Under the pieces are notes generated by a model that made no database searches, was not told where the DNA came from, and was given only the letters and a program-made list of their open reading frames with translations. From contig NZ_CP083455.1 in assembly GCF_020229735.1 (NCBI RefSeq), positions 771,001-835,000 of the forward strand: a stretch of DNA of 64,000 bases. The letters run 5' to 3'. Source of the DNA: Deinococcus taeanensis. Lineage in GTDB: Bacteria; Deinococcota; Deinococci; Deinococcales; Deinococcaceae. The position numbers and the translations under genes were made by a program. Numbering within the stretch: the first letter of the stretch is position 1; every line of letters starts with the position of its first letter. Below, in pieces: positions 44,032 to 53,870 of this stretch.

Positions 44032-45147
44032 TCAGTCGGTGCTCAGCGTCACCGGCGCGTCCGTCGTGACGTCACCGTCGTACAGCTGCCGGCGCACCTC
44101 CCGCATGGCGGAATGGATGACGGCCAGCGCCACACTCATGGTCAGCATGCTGGAAAAACCGTAACTCACCAGCGGCAGCGGCACGCCCGTCACCGGGAAA
44201 ATACCGGCCGCGACGCACAGGTTCACGAAGGCCTGGCCCACGATCATGAACATCGCCCCGATGGCCAGGATGCTCGCGCCGTGCACCTCGGGCGTCATGG
44301 GCCGGACCCGGCTGGCGAGGTGCGCCACGTCCAGCGCCGTGACCACAATCACCCAGTACGCGAACAGCAGGGTCGCCACGCCCAGCAGGCCCGACGTGAA
44401 GCCCACGGACGCCACGATCATGTCGGTGTGTTCCCCGAAGTATTTGTAGCGCAGGCCGTCCGGACCCTGCCCGATCAGCCCGCCGAAACTCAGGTCGCGG
44501 TGCGCGAGACCAATCTGGTCCAGGCCCTGCTGCGTGCTGACATCCCGCGTCTGGTGCCCCGTCCAGCGTTCCAGGATGTAGGGGTGCTGCTCCAGGTACA
44601 GGCCGCCGAACGGAATGGCAAGCATGGTGAGCGCCAGGATGAAGCCGCTGATGTTACTGATCCGCACGCCCGCCGCGTACATCAGGATGATGCCCAGCCC
44701 GAACATCAGCACGCTGGTGCCCAGGTCCGGCTCGATGAACACCAGGCCGGTGGTGAGGAGAATCATGCCGGTCGCGCTGATCAGTTTGTTCTGCACGCCG
44801 CGACGGGCAAAGAACGACGCGAGCATCAGGACCAGACCCAGCTTCGCCATCTCGGACGGCTGGAAACGCACCGGCCCGAAGTGCAGCCAGCGGCGGGTCG
44901 CCTCGCTTTCCGCCGTGCCCACCCCGACGAACGGCACCAGGGCCAGCAGCAGCAGCGTGAACACCCACACGCCCGGCCCGATCCGCAGGAACGCCCGTGG
45001 CCGCAGCCGCGCAATGAGCATCGTGGCGCCCACCGCCAACAGGGCCTTCAGGCCATGATCGGCAATCTTGTCCGGCTCGGACGCCGCGACGCCCAGCAGC
45101 CCCAGGCTGATCAGCAGAATCTGCGCGATGACCAGCTGAATGCTCAC
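44032..45147 (-). CDS. ftsW: peptidoglycan polymerase FtsW (SEDS family)
   Basis: The 371-residue protein has about ten membrane helices and the SEDS motifs: RRWLHFGPVRFQPSEMAKLG, EPDLGTSVLMFG, LSFGGLIGQGPDGLRY, and VPLPLVSYGFSSML. It could be RodA, but its position directly after murD in a cell-wall synthesis order favours FtsW, which polymerises septal peptidoglycan with a cognate PBP. It starts on a GTG overlapping the murD TGA by 4 bases. Confidence 0.88.
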   Translation of the reverse strand: MSIQLVIAQILLISLGLLGVAASEPDKIADHGLKALLAVGATMLIARLRPRAFLRIGPGVWVFTLLLLALVPFVGVGTAESEATRRWLHFGPVRFQPSEMAKLGLVLMLASFFARRGVQNKLISATGMILLTTGLVFIEPDLGTSVLMFGLGIILMYAAGVRISNISGFILALTMLAIPFGGLYLEQHPYILERWTGHQTRDVSTQQGLDQIGLAHRDLSFGGLIGQGPDGLRYKYFGEHTDMIVASVGFTSGLLGVATLLFAYWVIVVTALDVAHLASRVRPMTPEVHGASILAIGAMFMIVGQAFVNLCVAAGIFPVTGVPLPLVSYGFSSMLTMSVALAVIHSAMREVRRQLYDGDVTTDAPVTLSTD

Positions 45148-46472
45148 CGTGCCACCTCCGCTGCCAGCGCCTGCGCGGCCTGCCGGAAGGCGTCCCCACG
45201 CGCCTTGTAATCCCGGAACTGATCGAAACTCGTGCCGATCGGCGCGAGCAGCACGGTGCCCTCACCCTTCAGCGCGTCCAGGCCCGCGCGGACCGCGGCG
45301 CGCATGGTCGCCGCGCCGTCCTCCCCCTGCACCACCCGGTAGGGAAGACCCAGGCCGCGGGCCAGCGCCTCACCGTCCTCACCGAACGCGATCACCTGCG
45401 ACACCCGGCCGGCCGCCGCCTCACGCAGCGGGTCAAGGTCGGCGCCCTTGTCGCGGCCGCCCACCAGCCACGCCACCGGCGGCGCGGCGCGCTCCAGCGC
45501 CGCCTGCACCGCCAGGGTGCGCGTGGCGATGCTGTCCTCCACAAAGCGGACGTTGCCCAGACGCGCCACGGTTTCAAAGCGCCCGGCGACCGGTTGCGCG
45601 CTCCGCAGCGCCCCGGCGAGCGCCCCGGCGAGCGCCGGGCGGCCCAGGTGTGAGAGCATCGCCTCGGCCGCCAGCACGGCCGCCGCGGCGTTCGCCGGAT
45701 GAACGCCGTCCGGCAGGTCCGCGGCCCCCAGGACGGACGTGCCGTCTGCCAGCGTGATGCGTTCTGCCTGAAAGGGGCGCACCTGCGCCCGCGTGGGCAC
45801 CTGCAGGCCGTGCGGCACAATCAGCACGTCCGGCTGATCCTGGCCCGCCGTGATGTTCAGCTTCGCCGCGTGGTACGCCTCGACCGTCCGGTGCCGGTCC
45901 AGGTGGTCCACGCCCAGGTTGGTGATCACCGCCACCGGCAGGCGCAGCCCCGGCACCCGCTCCAGCTGGAAGCTCGACAGCTCCACCACCGCCACCTCCG
46001 CGTCATCCACCACGTCCAGCAGGGGCGGGTCGATGTTCCCGCCTTCGCGGGCCCGCACGCCCAGTTCTCGCAGCAGATGCGCCACCAGCACGGTGGTGCT
46101 GCCCTTCCCGGCGGTGCCGGTGATGCCCACCATGGGCACGGCCGGACGCAGGCGCGCGGCCAGGGCCACCTCACCGATCACCTCTGCGCCCCGCGCCCGG
46201 AACGCCACCAGGTCCGGGTGATCAATCGGGACGCCCGGGGCGGCCACCACCGTGGCGTAGGTGCCCGCCGCGTCACCCCGCTCCCACCCCAGTTCATCCA
46301 TCAGCGTCTCGTCCTCCGGGGCGGGACGTGCGTCCAGCCACTCGGCCTGCAGGCCTTCGCGCGCCAGGAAGCGCGCCGCGCCCCGCCCACTGCGGCCCAA
46401 CCCATAGAGCAGCACCCGCCCACCCGGCACTTCTGCCCCCACCGCACCCGATCTCAGCCCGTCAAGCGTCAC
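45144..46472 (-). CDS. murD: UDP-N-acetylmuramoyl-L-alanine-D-glutamate ligase
   Basis: The 442-residue enzyme adds D-Glu to UDP-MurNAc-L-Ala. The Mur ligase features are present: N-terminal Rossmann motif LLYGLGRSGRGAARFL, ATP loop GITGTAGKGSTT (one Gly more than the usual GTNGKTT/ST), NLGVDHLDRH, HPANAAAAVLAAEA, RFVEDSIATRT and LVGGRDKGADL. The start is a GTG at 46472 fixed by TATGGT 6 bases upstream; the open frame continues far upstream without homology. ftsW overlaps its stop. Confidence 0.92.
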   Translation of the reverse strand: MTLDGLRSGAVGAEVPGGRVLLYGLGRSGRGAARFLAREGLQAEWLDARPAPEDETLMDELGWERGDAAGTYATVVAAPGVPIDHPDLVAFRARGAEVIGEVALAARLRPAVPMVGITGTAGKGSTTVLVAHLLRELGVRAREGGNIDPPLLDVVDDAEVAVVELSSFQLERVPGLRLPVAVITNLGVDHLDRHRTVEAYHAAKLNITAGQDQPDVLIVPHGLQVPTRAQVRPFQAERITLADGTSVLGAADLPDGVHPANAAAAVLAAEAMLSHLGRPALAGALAGALRSAQPVAGRFETVARLGNVRFVEDSIATRTLAVQAALERAAPPVAWLVGGRDKGADLDPLREAAAGRVSQVIAFGEDGEALARGLGLPYRVVQGEDGAATMRAAVRAGLDALKGEGTVLLAPIGTSFDQFRDYKARGDAFRQAAQALAAEVAR

Positions 46473-46478
46473 GCCCAC

Positions 46479-46484
46479 ACCATA
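46479..46484 (-). promoter_or_regulatory. -10 box of leaderless murD-ftsW promoter
   Basis: TATGGT on the minus strand, 6 bases before GTG 46472. Confidence 0.55.
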
Positions 46485-46578
46485 GACCAGCGCGGGCACG
46501 CTTGTGTTCCGTGTCACACGTGAGAAACAATCCAGAGGCCAGCGCCCCACACCTGCCCTGAGCTTCTGGAGGTTCCGC

Positions 46579-47753
46579 ATGCACCGCCCGGCCCGGCTTC
46601 TCCTGCTGACCCTGCTGCTGCCCGCTGCCCTGGCAGGCGGGCGCGGCGCCCCGCCCGCCCGCACCCTGCCCCCCCGGCGATCACGGCGCCCGTCCGGGAA
46701 CTGGCCGTCGCGGCGCGCCCGGACGGTACGCTCCTCCTCGCCGTCCTGATCGACCACGGCCGCTACAACAGCGGGCGCGGCACGTCCGTCGCGCGGGTCC
46801 TGCGCACCTGGGTGAGCGGCCCGGACGGCTGGCACCCCCTGGGCGGCATCCTGAACTACCGTCAGCCGCGCCCCGCCGCCAGCCTGAACCTCGCCACCGA
46901 CCCGCAGGGCGGCGCGGTCCTCGCGTGGAACGAGAACTACGCGGACAACGACGTCGTGGAATTCCGCGCCCTGAAAGGCGGCACGTGGACCGACTGGCAC
47001 GCCCGGTACCTGGGCGACGACCTGCCGTACGCCGCCCGCACCCGCGCCGTCGCCGCGTGGAACGGCGACCTGCTCCTTGCGTGGGGCGAATGGCTGCGCA
47101 CCCCCGGCGGCAGCCAGCTCACCGTGCGCACCTGGAACCCCGCCGCGAACAGCTGGGTGCGCGGCCCGCGCTTCAACGACCGCGCCCAGTTCTCCCGCAC
47201 GCCCGCCCTGGCCGTCACCCGCCAAGGGCAGCCGGTCGTGGCGTGGCTGCAAGGTGAGGTGACCGCCAGCCGCGCCCTCGCCGCCCGCTGGACCGGCGCG
47301 GCGTGGCAGCCGCTGGGCGCCGCCCTGAACCGTCACGGCCCCGCCTACGTGGCCGCCACCCGTCTCGTGCTGGACGGTCAGGACCGCCCCATCGCCGCGT
47401 GGCTCGAGGATCACGGCGGGACGGACACCCTCTACGCGGCCCGCTGGACCGGCGCAGCGTGGCAGCCGCTCGGCACCAGGGTCAGCGGCGCTTTCGCGTC
47501 CGCGCCGGCCCTCGCCACCGATCCTGCCGGGCACGCCGCGCTCGCCTGGGTGGAGGAGACCGGCGGCCGCGGACAGGTGCACCTCGCCCGCTGGGACGGC
47601 CAGACGTGGCAGGCCCGCGGCGTCCTGAACCTTGACCCGCGCCGCGACGCCCGTTCCCCCAGCCTCACCTTCAGTCCGGACGGCACCCTGACCGTCGCCT
47701 GGCGTGAGGACGTCGCGGGGCAGTACACCCTGCAGCTGCGCCAGGAACGCTGA
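46579..47753 (+). pseudogene. secreted beta-propeller-like protein split by a frameshift
   Basis: ATG 46579, with GGAGG 7 bases upstream, starts a clear signal peptide (MHRPARLLLLTLLLPAALAG) that runs out of frame after the C7 run at 46669-46675. From there another frame is coding to TGA 47753: PAITAPVRELAVAARPDGTL, then repeats of about 50 residues with the motif ARWTGAAWQPLG. One extra C in the run would join signal peptide and body into about 391 residues. The repeats suggest a sialidase/WD-like propeller. Whether the break is real, phase-variable or an error is open. Confidence 0.72.
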
Positions 47754-47785
47754 GCCCCCGGTCTGCAACGCTGCCCAGCCGCTCC

Positions 47786-49186
<1,401 letters not shown>

Positions 49187-49194
49187 AGCCGCGC

Positions 49195-49200
49195 AGTGTA
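49195..49200 (-). promoter_or_regulatory. -10 box of the trmFO promoter
   Basis: TACACT on the minus strand, 8 bases before GTG 49186. Confidence 0.5.
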
Positions 49201-49257
49201 CGGGAAGACCGCCCAGTGAAGTGTGCTGCGCGCCCCCCGCCCACTGACGCCTTGTCG

Positions 49258-49304
49258 GCTGGCACCCGCGTGAAGGTGCCAGCGCGGCCCCCAGACCGCG
49301 CTGG
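49258..49304. other. two overlapping, mutually exclusive hairpins
   Basis: GCTGGCACC (49258-49266) pairs with GGTGCCAGC (49275-49283). CCAGCGCGG (49279-49287) pairs with CCGCGCTGG (49296-49304). They share 49279-49283, so only one can form. They lie in the 253-base gap between the ydcF-like stop and the trmFO promoter and may act as a terminator for the former. Nothing else is seen in the gap. Confidence 0.5.
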
Positions 49305-49439
49305 GGCGTGAGCGTCCACAGGGGGCCGCCAGGGTGCTCAGTGCAGGCGGTCTGGGCTCTGACTGCGGTCTTGGTGAGCCTGGGGCAGGCCGGGCACGCC
49401 CCGGCGACCGGCGCGTCGCCCCGACGACCCGCTCCGCAC

Positions 49440-50234
49440 CTAACGTTCCGGGGTGCCGCCAAGGTCCGCCTTCACGCGCGACAGAACCTCGTACGCCAGG
49501 ATCCGGGCGGCCCACAGGCGGTCGGCGGGGTGCGGCAGCGTCGGATCGAAGCGGGGCTCCGGAGCCGCCACGCTCGTCACGCGAAGGCCCGTCGCCCGGA
49601 ACAGCGCCGCAGCGCGCCGGGAGTGACTGGGCGAGGTGACCAGCAGGGCGTGCGACCACCGCCGGGCCCGCGCGAGGTCACGCACGCGCGCCGCCTCGTC
49701 CCGGGTGGTGGTGACGTTTGCCAGGGTCAGCACTTCAGGTCCGCTGTCGGGGTACAGCGCGCCTGTGACGCCGCGCGCCAGGCCGCTGAGTTTCGGGCAG
49801 TCGCGCGGGCCGATCAGGCCGGACTGTTCCGACACCGTGATGACCGGCGCGTACCCGGCGCGCCACAGTTCCAGGCCGCGTACGAGCCGGGCAAGACTGC
49901 TGGCTTCCAGGGCGCCCGGCCCGCACTGCACGCCGCCGCCAAGAACCACAATCACGTCCGCGTGCCGCGGCGGTTCACTCAGGGTCAGTGCCGCGAGCGG
50001 GCCGCGCAGTACCGGCGTGAGCAGGCACGCGGCCAGCCCCGCCGTGAGCAGCGCGGCCCCCACCTGCAGGGCCACGCGCGACGCCCGGAACGCGCCCGCC
50101 ACGCCGCCCAGCACAATCAGCGTCAGCAGCAGCGGGGCGGAGGCCCGCACGTCTCCCATGAACGCCGCCAGAACGGACAGGCCCGCCGCGATGGCCGCGC
50201 CGCCTGCCACCTGCTTTGCCGGATGCACGCGCAT
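49440..50234 (-). CDS. YdcF/DUF218-like membrane protein
   Basis: The 264-residue protein has two or three N-terminal hydrophobic helices (about 7-25, 31-50, 58-80) and a DUF218 domain: HADVIVVLGGGVQCGPG, SLARLVRGLELWRAGYAP, NTTTRDEAA-like ANVTTTRDEAARVRDL, then LLVTSPSHSRRAAALF. Members include SanA and YdcF, linked to envelope integrity or S-adenosylmethionine binding. ATG 50234 has TAAACT 7 bases upstream. It is divergent from the DUF305 gene. Confidence 0.78.
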   Translation of the reverse strand: MRVHPAKQVAGGAAIAAGLSVLAAFMGDVRASAPLLLTLIVLGGVAGAFRASRVALQVGAALLTAGLAACLLTPVLRGPLAALTLSEPPRHADVIVVLGGGVQCGPGALEASSLARLVRGLELWRAGYAPVITVSEQSGLIGPRDCPKLSGLARGVTGALYPDSGPEVLTLANVTTTRDEAARVRDLARARRWSHALLVTSPSHSRRAAALFRATGLRVTSVAAPEPRFDPTLPHPADRLWAARILAYEVLSRVKADLGGTPER

Positions 50235-50241
50235 GCGGGGC

Positions 50242-50247
50242 AGTTTA
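50242..50247 (-). promoter_or_regulatory. -10 box of leaderless ydcF-like gene
   Basis: TAAACT on the minus strand, 7 bases before ATG 50234. Confidence 0.5.
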
Positions 50248-50270
50248 ACGGCGATCACCCGGCCCGCTCC

Positions 50271-50276
50271 TATACT
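50271..50276 (+). promoter_or_regulatory. -10 box of the DUF305 gene
   Basis: TATACT, 8 bases before ATG 50285 (5 before GTG 50282). Confidence 0.55.
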
Positions 50277-50284
50277 CCGCAGTG

Positions 50285-50908
50285 ATGACCCGCCGCCCGC
50301 CGCCCGTCCTGCTGACCCTCGCCGCCCTGTCGGCCCTGCTGATCCTCGCCGCGCTGCTGTTCGGCCCGCGCCTCGTGCCCCCCGGTGAGACGAGCCGGGA
50401 GGTGAGGTTCGTTCGGGAGATGATCCAGCATCACACCCAGGCGATCGACATGGCCACCCGCATCCGCGACCGCACCAGGAACGCGGAACTGCGGACCCTG
50501 GCGCTGGACATCATGCTCAGTCAGCAGGAGCAGGTCGGGCAGATGCACGGCTGGCTGACCCTCTGGGGGCGCCCCTGGGCCGGGGAGGGCATGAGCGCCG
50601 GGCACGCCCGCGCCATGGGTATGGCGACGCCGGCCGAGGTGAACCGCATCACGGCGCTGCCCGAGGGCCAGGCCGAGGTGACGTTCCTGCAACTCATGAC
50701 CCGCCACCACCAGGGCGCCCTGCAGATGGTGACCCCCGTGCTCAGGAGCGGCGTGCGGCCCGAAGTTCAGGCGCTGGCCCGGCAGATTCAGGCGGCGCAG
50801 AGCGCCGAGATCACCCTCATGACGCGCCTGCTCGGCGGCCGGGAGGCGCAGCCTCTGCCATCGCCGGCCGGCATGCCCGGCATGAACATGGGCGGTCACG
50901 AGCACTGA
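50285..50908 (+). CDS. DUF305 membrane-anchored protein with Met/His-rich tail
   Basis: The 207-residue protein has an N-terminal membrane anchor (about residues 8-28) and two DUF305 ferritin-like half-repeats, each marked by a His pair: EMIQHHTQAIDMA and LMTRHHQGALQMV. The C-terminus ends GMPGMNMGGHEH, a Met/His-rich tail of the kind that binds copper. DUF305 genes often travel with copper resistance genes; none is seen nearby. A metal-handling role is inferred. Confidence 0.85.
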   Translation: MTRRPPPVLLTLAALSALLILAALLFGPRLVPPGETSREVRFVREMIQHHTQAIDMATRIRDRTRNAELRTLALDIMLSQQEQVGQMHGWLTLWGRPWAGEGMSAGHARAMGMATPAEVNRITALPEGQAEVTFLQLMTRHHQGALQMVTPVLRSGVRPEVQALARQIQAAQSAEITLMTRLLGGREAQPLPSPAGMPGMNMGGHEH

Positions 50909-50911
50909 CCG

Positions 50912-50961
50912 CCGGACACAGCGGCCCCCGCACCGACTGGTGCGGGGGCCGCTGTGTCCGG
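50912..50961. terminator. perfect 23-bp hairpin terminator
   Basis: The arms 50912-50934 and 50939-50961 are exact complements with a GACT loop. It lies between the convergent DUF305 gene and glyS. This is the longest perfect stem in the window; there is no T tract. Confidence 0.85.
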
Positions 50962-50965
50962 GGAC

Positions 50966-52480
50966 CTACTTCAGCTTCGCCTGAAGGTACGTGCTCAGGT
51001 CACTGATCTTCACGCGTTCCTGCGCAAGCGTATCCCGGTCCCGCACGGTCACCGTATCGGTCAGGCTGGCGTCCTCGCCCTTGCCCACCGTGTCGAAATC
51101 CACGGTCACGCAGTACGGGGTGCCCACCTCATCGTGCCGGCGGTACGCCTTGCCGATGTTCCCGCTGTCTTCCAGCAGGATGCGGCCCAGGCCGAGTTTC
51201 TGAAGGTCGCTCTTGATGCTGCGCGCCAGGTCCACGAGTTCGGGCTTGTTGCGCGCCAGCGGAATGACCGCCACCTTGATGGGCGCAAGGTGCGGGCGCA
51301 GCTTCAACACGATGCGCTCGTTGCCGTTCTCCAGTGTTTCCTTGGTGAAGGCCTCGCTCAGCACGGCCAGCATCGCGCGGTCCACCCCTGCGGACGGCTC
51401 AATCACGAACGGCACCACCGGCTTGTTCGTTTCCGGGTGCGGAATGGTGAGTTTCGCAATGGAGTCCAGGTTCTCCTCCACCCGCGCCACAAGGTTCAGT
51501 TCCCCCTGCGCCTTGGTGTGGCTGCCCAGGTCGTAGTCGCTGCGGTTGGCGATCCCCTCGATCTCCTCGTGCCCCAGGGTGGGGTAGTCGTACATCAGGT
51601 CGTACGTTCGCTTGGAGTAGTGCGCGAGGTCCTCCTTGGGCACGTCGAGAATCTCGATCTTCCCGCGGGGCACGCCCTGCGCTTCCCACCACGCCAGGCG
51701 CCGTTCCAGCCAGTGCTGGTGCCACTCCTCGTCCGTACCAGGGGCGCAGAAGAACTCGATTTCCATCTGCTCCAGTTCACGCACCCGGAAGATGAAGTTG
51801 CGGGGCGTGATCTCGTTGCGGAACGCCTTGCCGATCTGCGCAATTCCGAACGGCAGGCGGCGGCTGGTGGAGTCCACGACGTTCTTGAAGTTCGTGAAGA
51901 TGCCCTGCGCGGTTTCCGGACGCAGGTACCCGTAGCTCTCGTCGTCCGCGACCGGACCGATGGTGGTCTTGAACATCATGTTGAACGGCTTGGGGTCCGT
52001 CCACTCGCCCACCTCGCCGCTGAACGGATCACGCACACCTGCGGCGCGCAGCGCCTCGCTGGCCCGCGCGGGGCTGGCGTTCAGGGCCGCCACGAGCGCC
52101 GGGAAGTTCTCCGCACTCTCGCCCATCGCTTCGGCCACCCGGGCGATCACGTCCGCCTTCTGGTCCTTGACGAGGTGATCAAGGCGGTAACGTTTGTTGT
52201 TCTTCTTGTTGTCCACCATCGGGTCACTGAAGGTCGCCTCGTGGCCCGAGTGGCGCAGCACCTGGCGGTGCATGATGATGCTCGCGTCCAGGCCCTCCAT
52301 GTCGTCGCGCTCGTACACGTTGCTGCGCCACCACGCGGCCTTGATGTTGTTCTTCAGTTCCACGCCCAGCGGACCGTAGTCGTAGAAGCCCTGCAGGCCC
52401 CCGTAGATCTCACTGCCCTGGAAAATGAAGCCGCGGCGTTTGCACAGGCTGACGAGTTCTTCCATCGATTGTGCGGGCAT
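50966..52480 (-). CDS. glyS: glycyl-tRNA synthetase, dimeric type
   Basis: The 504-residue class II enzyme charges tRNA-Gly. It is the alpha2 type: start [20 protein letters not shown], motif 2 region [24 protein letters not shown], the [12 protein letters not shown] and [10 protein letters not shown] segments, motif 3 [14 protein letters not shown], and an anticodon-binding domain at the end ([10 protein letters not shown]). AGGAG lies 6 bases before ATG 52480. A 240-base leader with a T-box precedes it, so expression should rise when glycine charging falls. Confidence 0.95.
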   Translation of the reverse strand: MPAQSMEELVSLCKRRGFIFQGSEIYGGLQGFYDYGPLGVELKNNIKAAWWRSNVYERDDMEGLDASIIMHRQVLRHSGHEATFSDPMVDNKKNNKRYRLDHLVKDQKADVIARVAEAMGESAENFPALVAALNASPARASEALRAAGVRDPFSGEVGEWTDPKPFNMMFKTTIGPVADDESYGYLRPETAQGIFTNFKNVVDSTSRRLPFGIAQIGKAFRNEITPRNFIFRVRELEQMEIEFFCAPGTDEEWHQHWLERRLAWWEAQGVPRGKIEILDVPKEDLAHYSKRTYDLMYDYPTLGHEEIEGIANRSDYDLGSHTKAQGELNLVARVEENLDSIAKLTIPHPETNKPVVPFVIEPSAGVDRAMLAVLSEAFTKETLENGNERIVLKLRPHLAPIKVAVIPLARNKPELVDLARSIKSDLQKLGLGRILLEDSGNIGKAYRRHDEVGTPYCVTVDFDTVGKGEDASLTDTVTVRDRDTLAQERVKISDLSTYLQAKLK

Positions 52481-52510
52481 ACGTGTCTCCTTGAAAGCCA
52501 CGCGCAGCAG

Positions 52511-52720
52511 GCGTCCCCAGACGGGCCGCTGCGGCGCGGGCTCGTCTGGGGACGCATGAGGTCACGCGCGGTTCCACCCCAGTTCCCACCACCGCACTCC
52601 GCGGCCACAGGTGGGCACTTTTGTGTGTTGGTTGTGCTCCCCGCCGCCCTTCACGGCCCGCCACCCGCCCGACTCTCACCGTCACGGGCTCGCTCCTGGG
52701 TACGTGCGCCGCTACTCCTG
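52511..52720 (-). promoter_or_regulatory. glycine T-box riboswitch of glyS
   Basis: Read on the minus strand: AGTA (52716-52713) at the base of Stem I; distal element GGTGAGAGTC (52680-52671); specifier loop GAAG-GGC-G, with the Gly codon GGC at 52648-52646; T-box sequence GGGTGGAACCGCG (52579-52567). Then comes a strong stem, GCGTCCCCAGACG with CGTCTGGGGACGC (52555-52543 and 52523-52511). Order, spacing and the specifier fit the gene. The stem is not followed by a U tract, so readout could be unusual termination. Confidence 0.88.
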
Positions 52721-52737
52721 CGGATCAACGCCCCCTC

Positions 52738-52767
52738 AGTGTGCCGCCGGGCAGGGGAGAGGGTCAA
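52738..52767 (-). promoter_or_regulatory. sigma70-type promoter of glyS
   Basis: TTGACC (52767-52762), an 18-base spacer and CACACT (52743-52738) on the minus strand. The start near 52731 agrees with a T-box leader of about 250 bases. Confidence 0.7.
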
Positions 52768-52789
52768 GCCTCCCCCGGTCCGGGCCACG

Positions 52790-53200
52790 CCGCGCGCCGA
52801 CCTTCAGGTTCAGGCCCGTCAGCGTTCTGGCGGACGCCCCCTCCTCAAGTCCGCTCGCCTCACACCGGACGAGTTCGGCGTGGTCAGGACCCACGCCGAG
52901 GTGGGCGCCGCCGTTCCTGACGGCAGCACCTCGCCCCTCATGGACCTCGCCCACGGCCCTCACGCACCATAATCGCGGGGACGGGACCGGCTCCCCCCGG
53001 CGGCCTGAAAGGCGAGGCCATCGCCCCCCCGGCCGGCTCGTGGCCGTCGCGGACGTTCCTGACGCCCTTACGAGCGAGCGCCCCTCCAGACCTGCGTGGC
53101 CCCTGGCGGAAGCCATAAACGAGATCCGCGCCCAGGCCGGCCGTGAGACCTGCGCGTGGTCGTGGCCCTCGACACCACTGTCCGGAGCGGCGTCACTTAA
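52790..53200 (+). pseudogene. decayed HD-GYP domain gene
   Basis: Pieces in successive frames align with the C-terminal half of HD-GYP phosphodiesterases: LLKSARLTPDEFGVVRTHAE, then ALTHHNRGDGTGSP (usually HHE..DGTGYP), GLKGEAIAPPA, RLVAVADVPDALTSERPSR, PAWPLAEAINEIRAQAG, and an end RVVVALDTTVRSGVT before TAA 53198-53200. At least four frameshifts and the Tyr-to-Ser change in GYP show real decay. Intact relatives hydrolyse cyclic di-GMP. The N-terminal part is missing; the remnant begins next to the glyS promoter. Confidence 0.8.
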
Positions 53201-53242
53201 AGCCCCGCTTGCCGCGGGCCTTTACCGCCGGGCTCAGGAGGG

Positions 53243-53707
53243 TCAGCGCAGCGGGAAATTCATGCGCACTTCAACGCTGGACCGCGCGCCCAGCCGCAGC
53301 GCACCCTCCAGATCAACCCCGCCGAACGCAGCGCCGTACACGCCGTGCAGATTCGCCGCCAGCAGCGGACTGTACACGGCCAGAGGCAGCCCACCAGCTG
53401 TGGACTCACGGCTGAGCAGAAGGCCCGTTCCCACGCCCACCCCGGCGTACCGGTCTGCGCCGAGAGACCGCAGGTGGGTGACGTCAGCCCGGAGCCACGG
53501 CCGGCGCCTGAAGGGCGAGGGCCGGGTGTTCAAGGAGACGCCCAGCGTACCCCGCCAGCGCCCGCCGCCCTGCCACGCCGACAGAACGGAGGCGTGCACG
53601 CCCCCCTCAGTGCCAACCGGGCCCGCCGAGCCACTCAGGCCCAGGTGAATCTGCGCTCCTGCGGTAGACGCGCACATCAGCGCCCCCAGACACCACCGTT
53701 TCCACAT
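53243..53707 (-). CDS. secreted beta-rich protein of unknown function
   Basis: I do not recognise this 154-residue protein. It has a signal peptide (MWKRWCLGALMCASTAGAQ) and then alternating Gly-rich strands (HLGLSGSAGPVGTEGGVHAS, GVGVGTGLLLS, VRMNFPLR at the end). The pattern and terminal aromatic/Leu suggest a small outer-membrane beta-barrel or surface protein. ATG 53707 has TACGCT exactly 6 bases upstream on the minus strand, which fixes the start. Confidence 0.7.
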   Translation of the reverse strand: MWKRWCLGALMCASTAGAQIHLGLSGSAGPVGTEGGVHASVLSAWQGGGRWRGTLGVSLNTRPSPFRRRPWLRADVTHLRSLGADRYAGVGVGTGLLLSRESTAGGLPLAVYSPLLAANLHGVYGAAFGGVDLEGALRLGARSSVEVRMNFPLR

Positions 53708-53713
53708 GCTCCG

Positions 53714-53719
53714 AGCGTA
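53714..53719 (-). promoter_or_regulatory. -10 box of leaderless promoter
   Basis: TACGCT on the minus strand, 6 bases before ATG 53707. Confidence 0.6.
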
Positions 53720-53856
53720 GCGGATCAACGGCTGCCCCCGGCAGGAGGGCGCGTCCTGCGCAGGAGGCCGGGGGGCCGGCCCCCGCCGCGTGAACCCTGA
53801 TGGGGGGGTCCCCCAGGCCTGCATCATGTGAGGCATGAGGAAGCGCTAAGCAGTGC

Positions 53857-53862
53857 TAGCGT
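53857..53862 (+). promoter_or_regulatory. -10 box of the lipoprotein gene
   Basis: TAGCGT, 8 bases before ATG 53871. Confidence 0.5.
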
Positions 53863-53870
53863 TCACCTGT

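Noticed and set aside
44654..45265. Alternative minus-strand frame over the ftsW/murD junction
   Set aside because: It mixes frames of two well-supported membrane and ligase genes that already overlap by 4 bases.
50954..52972. Long plus-strand frame antisense to glyS
   Set aside because: It mirrors the glyS codons; only its last part (from about 52800) has meaning, as a piece of the HD-GYP remnant.
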